NCBI GenBank assembly: GCA_030584005.1
Contig: CP129486.1
Location: 1,553,556-1,617,555, forward strand
DNA length: 64,000 nucleotides
From: Bdellovibrionota bacterium
GTDB lineage: Bacteria > Bdellovibrionota_C > UBA2361 > JAFLCA01
Direction: 5' to 3'
Below the pieces are notes generated by a model. It was not told the origin of the DNA, searched no databases, and worked only from the letters and a program-made list of their open reading frames with translations. Every line of letters starts with the position of its first letter. The stretch's first letter is position 1. This document shows positions 45,649 to 54,050 of the stretch, piece by piece. Position numbers and translations under genes: made by a program.

Positions 45649-46437
45649 ATGGAGCCAGATACGCTTGAACCCCAGGCGCCCGAGACGAGTGGGCGTTACC
45701 AGGATTATGGTCCTGTGCCGCGGTCTCGACCGTTCGAGTCTGGCAGCGTGGTTATGCCGGACCACAATCCTCGGCGTCCCTCATATACAGATCAAGTTGA
45801 TGTGTGGCATGTGCTGCGGCGCATAATGACGCTGTTGCTTTTTTGTATTGGGGTGAGTGCCACGGTGACTTTCATATTGTCTCGCCAAGGGAAGGAGTTG
45901 TTTGGCCTTCAGGGTGGGGAGGTGCGCGAGGATTCGAAGCCGTTAGTCGTGGCTAAGGAAGCACCGGTCGTGGTGCCTGATTTCCGGATTGAGCCTCGAG
46001 TGAAGAAGGAAGAGACCGCGACGAAGGTGCAGGATGCGAGCGCAAGTGGTGCTCCGCTTGAGCACGTGTTGGGGCAGCCGGTGAAGATTGAAGCGCGAAG
46101 GTATTTGTACGCCAGTGGAACGCAGCGGGAGTTTGGCACGAGTTTTTCGGCGGAGTCGCGAAACGTGGACATGAAGATGGACCGGTCGGTGGAGCTGACG
46201 GCGGTGCCAGGGAATTCGGGCCGGTATACTGACAAAGCGGGCGGATTGGAGTGGCAGGGTGGTTTTAGCCTCGAGAATGCGGATAAGAATCTGCGGCTTG
46301 GTCGCTCGTATACTGAGTATTTGAATTCGATGAGTGGGGCGCTTCCCGGCGGCAATCTGAATGTGGCGTCAGATGGGAATAAGAAGAAAGTGCTGCCGAG
46401 TGTTAAGACGCTTAACGCTGGGTCGCCGAAGCGCTAA
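45649..46437 (+). CDS. Single-pass membrane protein of unknown function
   Basis: The ATG at 45649 follows AAGGAG. A polar Pro-rich N-terminus of about 60 residues precedes one transmembrane helix (RIMTLLLFCIGVSATVTFIL), leaving the C-terminal 180 residues outside the cytoplasm if oriented N-in. Some segments look beta-rich (RRYLYASGTQREFGTSFSAE). No family is recognised. It lies between the SLC13 transporter and the transposase, and codon use looks plainer (many AAG/GAG) than in the neighbours. Confidence 0.65.
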   Translation: MEPDTLEPQAPETSGRYQDYGPVPRSRPFESGSVVMPDHNPRRPSYTDQVDVWHVLRRIMTLLLFCIGVSATVTFILSRQGKELFGLQGGEVREDSKPLVVAKEAPVVVPDFRIEPRVKKEETATKVQDASASGAPLEHVLGQPVKIEARRYLYASGTQREFGTSFSAESRNVDMKMDRSVELTAVPGNSGRYTDKAGGLEWQGGFSLENADKNLRLGRSYTEYLNSMSGALPGGNLNVASDGNKKKVLPSVKTLNAGSPKR

Positions 46438-46524
46438 CCTCTGCACCCTCCCAAAAGATAGCCCCAAAAGATAGCAGGTTCTTTCTCTCAGCAACTTTTC
46501 CGAGACCCCTCCGATAACTAGATC

Positions 46525-47454
46525 ATGGGAAGGTCACCGCGGGACCGAGATCCGAGCATCTTTCGATTTGTCACGCTCCGTACAGTGGACGCACGCCTAT
46601 GGATGGTACCGTCTCGGAAGCTCGAAAAACTCATCGGCGGGATCTTCGCTCGCTATGCCGAGATCACAGGAATCGAGATTTATGCATATTGTGTGCTGAG
46701 CAATCACTTCCATATGGTGGTCCGCTCGCCAAAATCAAACTTGGATGAATTCTTCGAGAATACTGATAGAGAAATTGCTCGCCGTGTGAACTGGAAGAAC
46801 CAACGCCTTGGCACTTTTTTTGAAGGACCATACAAGGACAAGAAGATCCTCTCCAGTCAGGATCTCTTCGACGCATTTCTGTATGTAACGGTCAATCCAG
46901 TCAAGCACGGTCTGGTCGAACACCCCAGTGAGTGGCCTGGATTTAACTCGTATCAGCAGTGTCTTACTGAACGCCCACGAACCATGTCATTTACAAGACA
47001 CTCAATTGAGGACCCTGCTGAACGTGTCACTCACCATACTCTTCGACTAGCAATCTTGCCTCAACTGAAGAATCTCGCAGCTTCGGAACGCCGGCAGTAT
47101 TTGCATGAGGCAATTGAAGCACGCGTGCGTTACTGGCGTCAGGAACGAAGGCGCCTGGGCAGAGGGTTTTTGGGGGTTGAGAGGGTGAAGAATCAGGTCC
47201 CCGGCAGTATTCCACAGACGGTAACTCGTTCGAGGATGGTGGGTGCATACTCAAAGAATGCAGTTTTGCTGCGTGAGGAACGAATTCGTGAAAGAGAGCG
47301 ACGGTTGCGGTATTTTGAAGCATCGCGGAGGTACCGCATGGGAGAGTATACTGTGGAGTTTCCGGACTATACCTATAAGCCACCGCTTCATCGAAAGCCC
47401 AGGTCAGCGCCCTTCCAAGAGCTGCCGGGAGAGTGCTTTAAACAGGCATCCTAG
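46525..47454 (+). CDS. REP-associated-type (RAYT-like) Y1 HUH transposase
   Basis: The N-terminal Y1 transposase domain has the HUH metal motif NHFHMVV (His61, His63) and the nucleophile Tyr120 in DAFLYVTVNPVKHGLVE. The motif GTFFEGPYKDKKILS is typical of the IS200-like/REP-associated family. A basic C-terminal extension of about 150 residues (ERRQYLHEAIEARVRYWRQE, RMVGAYSKNAVLLREE) makes it longer than classical RAYTs of about 165 residues. No flanking IS200 ends are obvious, so it behaves like a domesticated single-copy RAYT. The window also contains at least six palindromic repeats that could be its substrates. Confidence 0.88.
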   Translation: MGRSPRDRDPSIFRFVTLRTVDARLWMVPSRKLEKLIGGIFARYAEITGIEIYAYCVLSNHFHMVVRSPKSNLDEFFENTDREIARRVNWKNQRLGTFFEGPYKDKKILSSQDLFDAFLYVTVNPVKHGLVEHPSEWPGFNSYQQCLTERPRTMSFTRHSIEDPAERVTHHTLRLAILPQLKNLAASERRQYLHEAIEARVRYWRQERRRLGRGFLGVERVKNQVPGSIPQTVTRSRMVGAYSKNAVLLREERIRERERRLRYFEASRRYRMGEYTVEFPDYTYKPPLHRKPRSAPFQELPGECFKQAS

Positions 47455-47625
47455 GGCTCTACAGGGGTAGTGTATCTAGAGCTGGTGATATTCAAGCTAA
47501 GTGCCTGAAAGAGGGTGGCAGCCAACGTACAGTAAGAATGATCGAAAGGTGCATATGTGGAAGCGCCCAAAGGGATTAGAGGGAAAACGAAAAAGAAGCT
47601 GAGAACTGGGTAGGAAGGGCCGTGC
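47455..47625. other. Convergent gap after the transposase
   Basis: The gap separates the transposase gene from the convergent TPR lipoprotein gene. It has no visible terminator or repeat copy, although TAGGGCTCTACAGGGGTAG begins with a TAGGG motif like the dispersed palindrome. Confidence 0.25.
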
Positions 47626-49707
47626 CTAGTTGCGCACCCCTTGGGCTTTTAGGTCCCGAGCGGCTCTCTCAGCCTTCAGTACCGTGGCATAGCGATTCGG
47701 ATCATTCATGGCAAGTTCTAGGTACTTCTCATATGCCGCAAGAGCTGCTTTGTTCGCTCCAAGCTGCTGATGGGCCACTGCCAAATTGAAGGTGACGTCA
47801 GGGTCACGAGGTTTAAGCGCCAGCGCGGCTTGTAGGTGATGCGCAGCTCGTTTGGGGTCATTCGCAATCAACAGCAGGTGACCCAGATTGCGATGCGCTT
47901 CAAAATCCGCAGGATTATGATGGGTCGCCGCAGTGTACTCTTCAATCGCATCCTGATAACGCTTCTGACGCACGAAAACTGCGGCTAAGTTATTGTGCGC
48001 CTCCCCCAAAGTTGGAGCAAACTCTATGGCGTCGGAGAGTTCCTCAACCGCCCGGTCATCCTGTCCCAAATTGTAAAACGCTACTCCAAGGTTGTTGTAG
48101 GCAAGCGCCGCATACGTATCACGAGATTTTGCTTCCTCCCACGCCTTGATGGCTCCTTGCAAATCACCTTGCATAGCCTTTGCGTACCCTAAATTGATGC
48201 GTGCCTGCGCATCATTCGGTGTTTCACCTACTAGTTGTTGCAGCACTATGTCAGCGTCGCGAAAACGCTCCTGCGCCAGATAAACAAGGGCCAAGTTATA
48301 ACGAATCTCCGGAAGATCAGGACGGACCCGAAGCGCCTGCTGCAGCTGTGAAAGTGCTGCTTTTTGATTGCCCTGACGGTGATAGGCTACGCCAAGGTTA
48401 TTCAGCGCCTCGCCGTCTCGGGCATCAGCCTTAATCGCATTTTGATATGAAGCAATACTCTCCGATTCTTTGCCCAATCCGGTCAGCACAATAGCCAGGT
48501 TCCGGTGCGCAAAGCCCAACTTCGGATCGGTCTTGGTGGCAAGCTCAAGCTCTTTTCTTGCGTCAGTCAGATTGCCCTGTTTCGCCAGCACAGCTCCCAA
48601 ATTGGCTCGGCCCTTTGCCAAACGCGGATCCGCTGCAATGGCACTGGTGAGCAATTTCTGAGCCTCGGCAAAATCTCCCTTGCGCGCCAACGCAACCGCC
48701 AGATTATTCATGGCTACGGCATCGTTCGAGCGTTGACGAATGGCCGCTCTGAGCAGCTCGATTGCGCGATCAAGATTGCCTTGCTCGAGCGCTTCAAGGC
48801 CTTGAGCAGAATCATTGCGCTGCGAGGTAGGGTGCACACCCAAGACCACATCAAGAGAGACGTCGCTCACACGCTCGCGAGAGGCTTCCTCGGCCAGATA
48901 GCCCACTGTTCGCTGACCCAGACGCGGCTCGGCAAGCAGCGCTTTCCTCCAGTGCTCCATGGCAGCCGGTAGATTACCACGACGTAATTGTGCTGCCCCC
49001 AGTCCGTTGTGTGCTTCGCGAAATGCGGGGTCGATCTGCAGCGCAGTACGGAAATGCTGCTCAGCTCCCGCTAGGTCGCTCATGTCAATCAAGGCAAGCC
49101 CGATCAAGTAATGAATCTCGGCGCTCGAAGCGCCTGCCGCCAGAGCCTTGCGCCACGTTGCAAGCGCATCCACTTCGCGACCTTGCTGAAGCTGCAGCAG
49201 TCCCAGATCCCGCCACGCTTCAGGATGCACAGGTCGTAGGGCGATAGCAGTACGATAGGCGGCCTCAGCTTGCGAAAATTGATTCTGAGAATGATAGATC
49301 GTCCCTATGTTGTACTGCAGATCAGGATCTGAAGGCTCAGATGCAGCAAGCTGCCTGTATAAACTCAGGGCCTGCGCAGCACGTCCACCTCGGTAGAGCG
49401 CATAAGCCATATCCTTCTTGGCCTGCATTGAGAGGGGAGCGCGTCGCGACGCCTCCTGGAAAAGCCGCATTGCCTCCACATAACGACCCTGCTCCAAAGC
49501 AGCCGAAGCCTGCGCCGCCACCAAATTCCGACTACCTCCTGAACGATTTTGAGCAGCATGCTGAGCGGCTGTCGTATTCGGACGCCCCGCATCAGTGGCT
49601 GGTGTCGGGCCGCGTGCGCAGGAGACGAGCGCAACGAGTGCTGCGGACTGTCCGAGTCGCTGGAGTATAAGCCGTGGCCCTGGTCGTGCGTTCCTAGGTT
49701 GTATCAT
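47626..49707 (-). CDS. TPR-repeat lipoprotein
   Basis: The ATG at 49707 has GGAG about ten bases upstream. The signal peptide ends in the lipobox LVSC, followed by a low-complexity Thr/Ala stretch. The rest, about 650 residues, is a continuous superhelix of more than a dozen tetratricopeptide repeats. Examples are ALYRGGRAAQALSLYRQLAA, DLQYNIGTIYHSQNQFSQAE and NNLGVAYHRQGNQKAALSQL. TPR lipoproteins act as scaffolds in envelope machineries (pili, secretion, exopolysaccharide). No such machinery is in the window, so the partner is unknown. Confidence 0.9.
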   Translation of the reverse strand: MIQPRNARPGPRLILQRLGQSAALVALVSCARGPTPATDAGRPNTTAAQHAAQNRSGGSRNLVAAQASAALEQGRYVEAMRLFQEASRRAPLSMQAKKDMAYALYRGGRAAQALSLYRQLAASEPSDPDLQYNIGTIYHSQNQFSQAEAAYRTAIALRPVHPEAWRDLGLLQLQQGREVDALATWRKALAAGASSAEIHYLIGLALIDMSDLAGAEQHFRTALQIDPAFREAHNGLGAAQLRRGNLPAAMEHWRKALLAEPRLGQRTVGYLAEEASRERVSDVSLDVVLGVHPTSQRNDSAQGLEALEQGNLDRAIELLRAAIRQRSNDAVAMNNLAVALARKGDFAEAQKLLTSAIAADPRLAKGRANLGAVLAKQGNLTDARKELELATKTDPKLGFAHRNLAIVLTGLGKESESIASYQNAIKADARDGEALNNLGVAYHRQGNQKAALSQLQQALRVRPDLPEIRYNLALVYLAQERFRDADIVLQQLVGETPNDAQARINLGYAKAMQGDLQGAIKAWEEAKSRDTYAALAYNNLGVAFYNLGQDDRAVEELSDAIEFAPTLGEAHNNLAAVFVRQKRYQDAIEEYTAATHHNPADFEAHRNLGHLLLIANDPKRAAHHLQAALALKPRDPDVTFNLAVAHQQLGANKAALAAYEKYLELAMNDPNRYATVLKAERAARDLKAQGVRN

Positions 49708-49752
49708 AGTGACTAAGCTCCTGCGGTTTGGTCTTGGTCGCATCAGTAATGT

Positions 49753-49774
49753 AAATGGCCCTCCTGGGCCATTT
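49753..49774. promoter_or_regulatory. Perfect 9-base inverted repeat upstream of the TPR gene
   Basis: AAATGGCCC (49753-49761) pairs perfectly with GGGCCATTT (49766-49774) across a TCCT loop, 46 bases upstream of the TPR lipoprotein start, in the divergent region with the sulP gene. It could be an operator or an attenuator-like hairpin. The rest of the 49708-50021 gap holds nothing else that I can see. Confidence 0.4.
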
Positions 49775-50021
49775 GGAAATCTATTCAAGCTTGGCGTGGA
49801 GCCCGCACAATGCCCACGCCTCACAACGTCTACTAATGCCTGCAGTCTGCGGGCTGAAGACAACTTAACTGTTCACCGTCTTCGTAGAACTGCATGCTAT
49901 TCTTTCATCCTAGCCTCAGCTATCCCCCATATTCAACCTTGCAAGCTTGAGGAGGCACAGTTACTTTTTGCAAAGCGGGATTGGTATACACATCCCGCTC
50001 GGTTTCCCCCTGAGCTTCTGC

Positions 50022-51719
50022 ATGTTCCCCTGGTATTACCCTAAAATCATTGTGTGCCTCGCCGAGGGGTATTCACGCAAAAAATTCATGGGCGATCTTG
50101 CAGCAGGGCTTACCGTTGCAGTGATTGCATTACCTTTGGCTATGGCCTTGGGCATCGCCTCTATTCCCGTTGACGTAGCCGCACAATCAGCTGTCTCCCC
50201 TCCTAGCGCGGGATTGGTTACCGCGGTCGTTGCGGGATTTCTCATTTCGTTGCTCGGCGGCAGCAGGGTGCAGATTGGCGGCCCCACCGGAGCCTTCATA
50301 GTGGTAGTGTATGGCGTGTGCCTGCGACACGGGTACGCAGGACTTGTCACTGCCACGGCGCTGGCCGGAGTGCTGCTTATTCTGTTGGCGGTGGCGCGAG
50401 TGGGTCGTTTCATACAGTTTGTGCCCTATCCTGTGACGGCAGGATTTACCACCGGCATCGCCGTCATTATCGCCGCGTCGCAGCTAAGGGATTTTTTCGG
50501 GCTTGACCTTCGAGATGCCTCCGGGAAGATGGAGACCTTGCCTGCAGAGTTCATTGAGAAACTCTCAGTATTGGGTCGATACTTTCACACACTGGACGTT
50601 TCCACGGTCAGCGTAGCGCTGGGGACATTATTGGCGCTCGTGTGGATGAGGCATAGGATGCCGCGGGCTCCTTATTATCTGATCGCCGTAGTGCTCGCAT
50701 CAATCTCCGTCGTTTTGTTCGGACTCGATGTCGAAACGGTGGGTAGCCGTTTTGGAGCGATTCCTAGAACATTGCCTCTCCCCGCTCTGCCCGACTTCTC
50801 TCTGGCGCTGGTGCGCGAGGTTTTTCCGGATGCGGTCACTATCGCCTTGCTCTGTGCCGTGGAGTCTCTGCTCTCAGCGGTGGTGGCTGATGGCATGACG
50901 GGCTACCGTCATAAGTCTGACTGCGAGCTCCTGGGGCAGGGAGTAGCCAATGTGGCCTCGGCGCTCTTTGCCGGTCTGCCGGCGACGGGAGCGATTGCGC
51001 GCACCGCGGCTAATGTCAAGTCCGGCGGCACTACACCGATCGCGGGCATGCTGCACGCGTTTCTTCTCCTTGGGTTCATGCTTGCCGCGGCTCCCCTGGC
51101 AGCGCAGATCCCGCTTGCGGCGCTCAGTGCGGTGCTGTTGCTCGTGGCCTGGAACATGAGCCAGCTTGATCACTTTCGGAGCTTATTGAGCGCGCCGCGT
51201 AGCGACGTACTGGTACTGCTGGTGACCTTCTTTCTTACGGTTGTGGTTGATCTGACGGTGGCTGTAGGTACAGGAATGGTGTTGGCCTCTTTTCTGTTCA
51301 TGAAACGAATGGCCGACACTGCAGAGGTAAAAGGTCTTGTCGGCAATGGAGAAGAGGGAGATGAGGACTGGGGCCTCCCGCAACTTCGCAACATTCCCGA
51401 GGGAGTAGAAGTGTATCAGATTAACGGACCATTCTTCTTTGGCTGCGCCGATCGTTTGAAGGATGTGCTGGGGGCGGTGGCAAAGACGCCGCGCGTCTTT
51501 ATTCTGCGCATGCGTAATGTGCCGACCATCGACGCAACCGGCATGCATGCACTCTCAGAATTAGTCGATAAGTGTCAGCGTGGCGGCACACGCTTGGTCA
51601 TCACCGGCCTTCAGCCGCAGCCCAAACGAGCCCTTGAAGGGGCGGGACTCATCAAGCGAATTGGTGCCTCCAATATATTTTCAACCACCGAAGAAGCGCT
51701 CAATGCCTTCAGAGCGTAG
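50022..51719 (+). CDS. SulP family anion transporter with STAS domain
   Basis: SulP transporters move sulfate, bicarbonate or other anions. The first helices contain MGDLAAGLTVAVIALPLAMA and GLVTAVVAGFLISLLGGSRV, with QIGGPTGAFIVVVYG a family signature. Middle helices include RPxN-like FPDAVTIALLCAVESLL. The C-terminal STAS domain (VEVYQINGPFFFGCADRL, VFILRMRNVPTIDATGMHAL) is a regulatory module. The start ATG at 50022 (MFPWYYPKI) fits the family; a start 75 bases upstream gives a signal-like tail that is probably not translated. The substrate is not fixed. Confidence 0.92.
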   Translation: MFPWYYPKIIVCLAEGYSRKKFMGDLAAGLTVAVIALPLAMALGIASIPVDVAAQSAVSPPSAGLVTAVVAGFLISLLGGSRVQIGGPTGAFIVVVYGVCLRHGYAGLVTATALAGVLLILLAVARVGRFIQFVPYPVTAGFTTGIAVIIAASQLRDFFGLDLRDASGKMETLPAEFIEKLSVLGRYFHTLDVSTVSVALGTLLALVWMRHRMPRAPYYLIAVVLASISVVLFGLDVETVGSRFGAIPRTLPLPALPDFSLALVREVFPDAVTIALLCAVESLLSAVVADGMTGYRHKSDCELLGQGVANVASALFAGLPATGAIARTAANVKSGGTTPIAGMLHAFLLLGFMLAAAPLAAQIPLAALSAVLLLVAWNMSQLDHFRSLLSAPRSDVLVLLVTFFLTVVVDLTVAVGTGMVLASFLFMKRMADTAEVKGLVGNGEEGDEDWGLPQLRNIPEGVEVYQINGPFFFGCADRLKDVLGAVAKTPRVFILRMRNVPTIDATGMHALSELVDKCQRGGTRLVITGLQPQPKRALEGAGLIKRIGASNIFSTTEEALNAFRA

Positions 51720-51727
51720 CGGGGCAC

Positions 51728-51762
51728 CAGGGATACGCTGAACTTACTCAGCGTATTGCTCT
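51728..51762. repeat. Mosaic palindromic repeat, copy F
   Basis: AGGGATACGCTGAACTTACT is followed by CAGCGTATTGCT, giving an eight-base perfect core (ATACGCTG/CAGCGTAT). It lies between the convergent sulP and pyrophosphatase genes, within 10 bases of both stop codons. Confidence 0.75.
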
Positions 51763-51775
51763 ATGTCGGCACACC

Positions 51776-52417
51776 TTACTTTTTGACCTGCGGCGGAGGT
51801 TTGGCGGTGACTAATGCCTGATAGTCATGGATGGCGTGAGTGATCACCTCTCGCGCTTCTGCTGCGCCATACACCCCGGCGATCTCAACCGGCCGGGTGG
51901 TGCCATCGGGAGCGGCCTTATAGGTGAGGAAATAGTGGGTCAGCCGATCGATTAACGCACGCGGAGCCTGCCAGATATCCTTCCATTCCCCGGCCATCCC
52001 ATCAGAGGCTAGCACAGCGATGATCTTATCGTCTGCTTCACCGCGGTCGATGATGCGAAGGCCTCCTATAGGAACCGCAGTCAGCAGGATATCTCCATGG
52101 GTGACCGTGCGCTCCGAGATCACGCAGATATCCACCGGGTCCCCGTCCCCGATGATGCCGCTCCGCTGAAGCCGATCAGCACAGAACTTGCCGACACCGT
52201 GACCGCAGTACGTTTGGGGCACAAATCCATACAGAGTCGGACAGAGGCTTGAGTAGCGTTGAGGTCGATCGATCCTGAGGTGACCGGTTTCCTTATCAAT
52301 CTCATACTTGACCGTGTCCGTAGGCACGATTTCGATATAAGCGTTGACCTCGTCGGGTGCCTTAGGGCCTACGGCGACGCCGTGCCACGGGTGGGCTTTC
52401 CACTGCGTATTGAGCAT
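51776..52417 (-). CDS. ppa: Inorganic pyrophosphatase (family I)
   Basis: Family I pyrophosphatases hydrolyse PPi and pull biosynthetic reactions forward. The metal-binding signature IGDGDPVDICVIS is intact. The substrate-binding VKYEIDKETGHLRIDRPQRY and LYGFVPQTYCG stretches are conserved, as is DDKIIAVLASDG. At 213 residues it is slightly longer than the usual 175, with a short extension at the N-terminus (LNTQWKAHPWHGVAVG) and a Lys/Pro tail. The start is an ATG at 52417 with a weak ribosome site. Confidence 0.95.
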   Translation of the reverse strand: MLNTQWKAHPWHGVAVGPKAPDEVNAYIEIVPTDTVKYEIDKETGHLRIDRPQRYSSLCPTLYGFVPQTYCGHGVGKFCADRLQRSGIIGDGDPVDICVISERTVTHGDILLTAVPIGGLRIIDRGEADDKIIAVLASDGMAGEWKDIWQAPRALIDRLTHYFLTYKAAPDGTTRPVEIAGVYGAAEAREVITHAIHDYQALVTAKPPPQVKK

Positions 52418-52510
52418 GCGATACCTGTGTGCTTTGTATACCTTGGGGCATCATCCGGATCCGCTTCCCCCCGGAGGCGATTGTTTTGACGCCTTCATTA
52501 GGAGCATACC

Positions 52511-52891
52511 ATGAGTCAACAAAAGAAGGACTCTCTCGAAGCAGCATTGTTACGCGTTCTGCAGGCTCTCGATAATCAGGTCGCGCGTGAGATGCAACGG
52601 GATCCCAAGGAGCGTGAGCAGCAGGGCATGCAAAAGTGGGAGCCCTACGCCAAACGCATAGAACACATCGCTGGACTGGTCATCGATGCACTCTCAGCAG
52701 GGGAGGTGGGAGTGGATGGAATTCTGATCCTCAGCCAGGCTTGTGCCAAGATCCTCAAGATTACGGCGACTGATCTGGGAGCTGACGGGCTGGGGCAGCT
52801 AAGGACGAGCTACTGCCTAGCCGCCTTTGAGGCGCTTGAACGGGAAGCCCGCGAAGGCAGCGCCGCGCTCAAAGGGGGAGAACTACACTAG
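52511..52891 (+). CDS. Small unknown helical protein
   Basis: 126 residues, all helical by composition, with ATG at 52511 well placed behind TAGGAG. Features include the coiled-coil-like start SLEAALLRVLQALDNQVARE and a repeated Ala/Leu pattern (GQLRTSYCLAAFEALEREAR). It lies just before rplM. No family is recognised; its size and composition would fit a phasin-like or small regulatory protein, but this is a guess. Confidence 0.65.
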   Translation: MSQQKKDSLEAALLRVLQALDNQVAREMQRDPKEREQQGMQKWEPYAKRIEHIAGLVIDALSAGEVGVDGILILSQACAKILKITATDLGADGLGQLRTSYCLAAFEALEREAREGSAALKGGELH

Positions 52892-53105
52892 GCATACAAT
52901 GAAAAAGGGCCATGGATGACACTTATTACGGCTATCCCTAGTCGGCAAACGGCGAGAGGGAGGAAAGTGTTTAATATTAATAGGTTGGCAATGCGATCAA
53001 CCACGCGGCAGCAGCTGGATCTCTTGACCTTTCCGGCACTTATGATAGATTGCCGCGCTCGATTTCGATGGCCGTCTGCGGCCTTGCAGTTTAGTGAAGG
53101 ACCCC
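52892..53105. other. Upstream region of rplM-rpsI
   Basis: The region is expected to hold the ribosomal operon promoter and a 5' UTR. CTTGACC near 53024 followed by TATGATAG at about 53041 could be a -35/-10 pair with a short spacer; I rate it weak. No ribosomal-protein leader motif was recognised. Confidence 0.35.
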
Positions 53106-53555
53106 ATGTCACAGACAAATTTTCAGAGCAAAGAAGCGGCTGTGCAGTCACGCCGGTGGAAGCTCATTGACGCGAAAGGATTGCCCGTAGGTCGTGTCGC
53201 CTCGACCATTGCGTCGATTGTACGCGGAAAGACAAAAGCAAATTTTACCCCCCATGTTGCTGGCGGTGACTATGTCATCGTCGTGAATGCTGACAAGGTA
53301 GTATTCACGGGCAATAAAGCGGTTCAGAAGGTGTATCGCGATCACAGCGGTTACTTTGGCGGGGTGAGAGAGCGTACCGCAGAAAAACTCCTCCAGGAGA
53401 GGCCGGCAGAAGTGTTGCGCCGTGCGGTGTGGGGAATGCTGCCGAAGGGACCTCTTGGGCGTGATATGCTTACGCAGGTCAAGATTTATAAGGGCAGCGC
53501 GCACCCCCATAAAGCACAGGCTCCGGAAGCCGTGACGGTGAAGGCGGGTAAATAA
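53106..53555 (+). CDS. rplM: 50S ribosomal protein L13
   Basis: L13 is an early-assembly large-subunit protein. The family core is complete: RRWKLIDAKGLPVGRVASTI, VIVVNADKVVFTGNKA, RDHSGYFGGVRE, EVLRRAVWGMLPKGPLGR and YKGSAHPHKAQ. The ATG at 53106 follows GAAGGA. It is paired with rpsI in the usual order. Confidence 0.97.
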   Translation: MSQTNFQSKEAAVQSRRWKLIDAKGLPVGRVASTIASIVRGKTKANFTPHVAGGDYVIVVNADKVVFTGNKAVQKVYRDHSGYFGGVRERTAEKLLQERPAEVLRRAVWGMLPKGPLGRDMLTQVKIYKGSAHPHKAQAPEAVTVKAGK

Positions 53556-53591
53556 CAAGACTTAGATAGTAGGAAGTTCAGGTACAATCGC

Positions 53592-53984
53592 ATGAAGACC
53601 AAGCCGATACACGCAATAGGACGTCGCAAAGAATCAGTCGCACGCGCATTCATCAGCGCGGGTAGTGGAGAGGTGGTCGTAAATGGCCGCACGCTCGAAC
53701 AGTATTTCCCGACTCCTGCCCTGCGTTCAGGGGTTGTGAAGCCGCTTGTGGTAGTGGCTCAGGGGGACCAATTTGATGTGTCCTTCAACATCACAGGTGG
53801 TGGCACCACAGGTCAAGCAGGAGCCGCCAGTCTCGCCTTAGCGCGCGCACTGGTGAAATCCAATGCTGACTGGAAGTCTGCCTTGCGCAAGGAAGGGCTG
53901 CTCACTGTGGACTCTCGTGAAGTCGAGCGTAAGAAGTACGGTCGTCATAAAGCGCGCAAGAAATCACAGTACTCCAAGCGCTAA
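53592..53984 (+). CDS. rpsI: 30S ribosomal protein S9
   Basis: S9 contacts tRNA at the P site through its basic tail. The 130-residue sequence has the family features IGRRKESVARAFI, VNGRTLEQYFPT, VSFNITGGGTTGQAGAA and the tail KKYGRHKARKKSQYSKR, ending in the conserved Ser-Lys-Arg. It lies 36 bases after rplM in the same operon. Confidence 0.98.
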   Translation: MKTKPIHAIGRRKESVARAFISAGSGEVVVNGRTLEQYFPTPALRSGVVKPLVVVAQGDQFDVSFNITGGGTTGQAGAASLALARALVKSNADWKSALRKEGLLTVDSREVERKKYGRHKARKKSQYSKR

Positions 53985-54050
53985 ACCAATTCCTGCTTGC
54001 TCAATGCGTAGAACAGCGTGGTTGATGCCGCTGGGCGGCGGAGCATGGCG

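Noticed and set aside
46438..47625. Complete IS200/IS605 insertion sequence around the transposase
   Set aside because: No subterminal hairpin ends, no TnpB gene and no matched boundaries are visible. A single-copy RAYT-type gene fits better.
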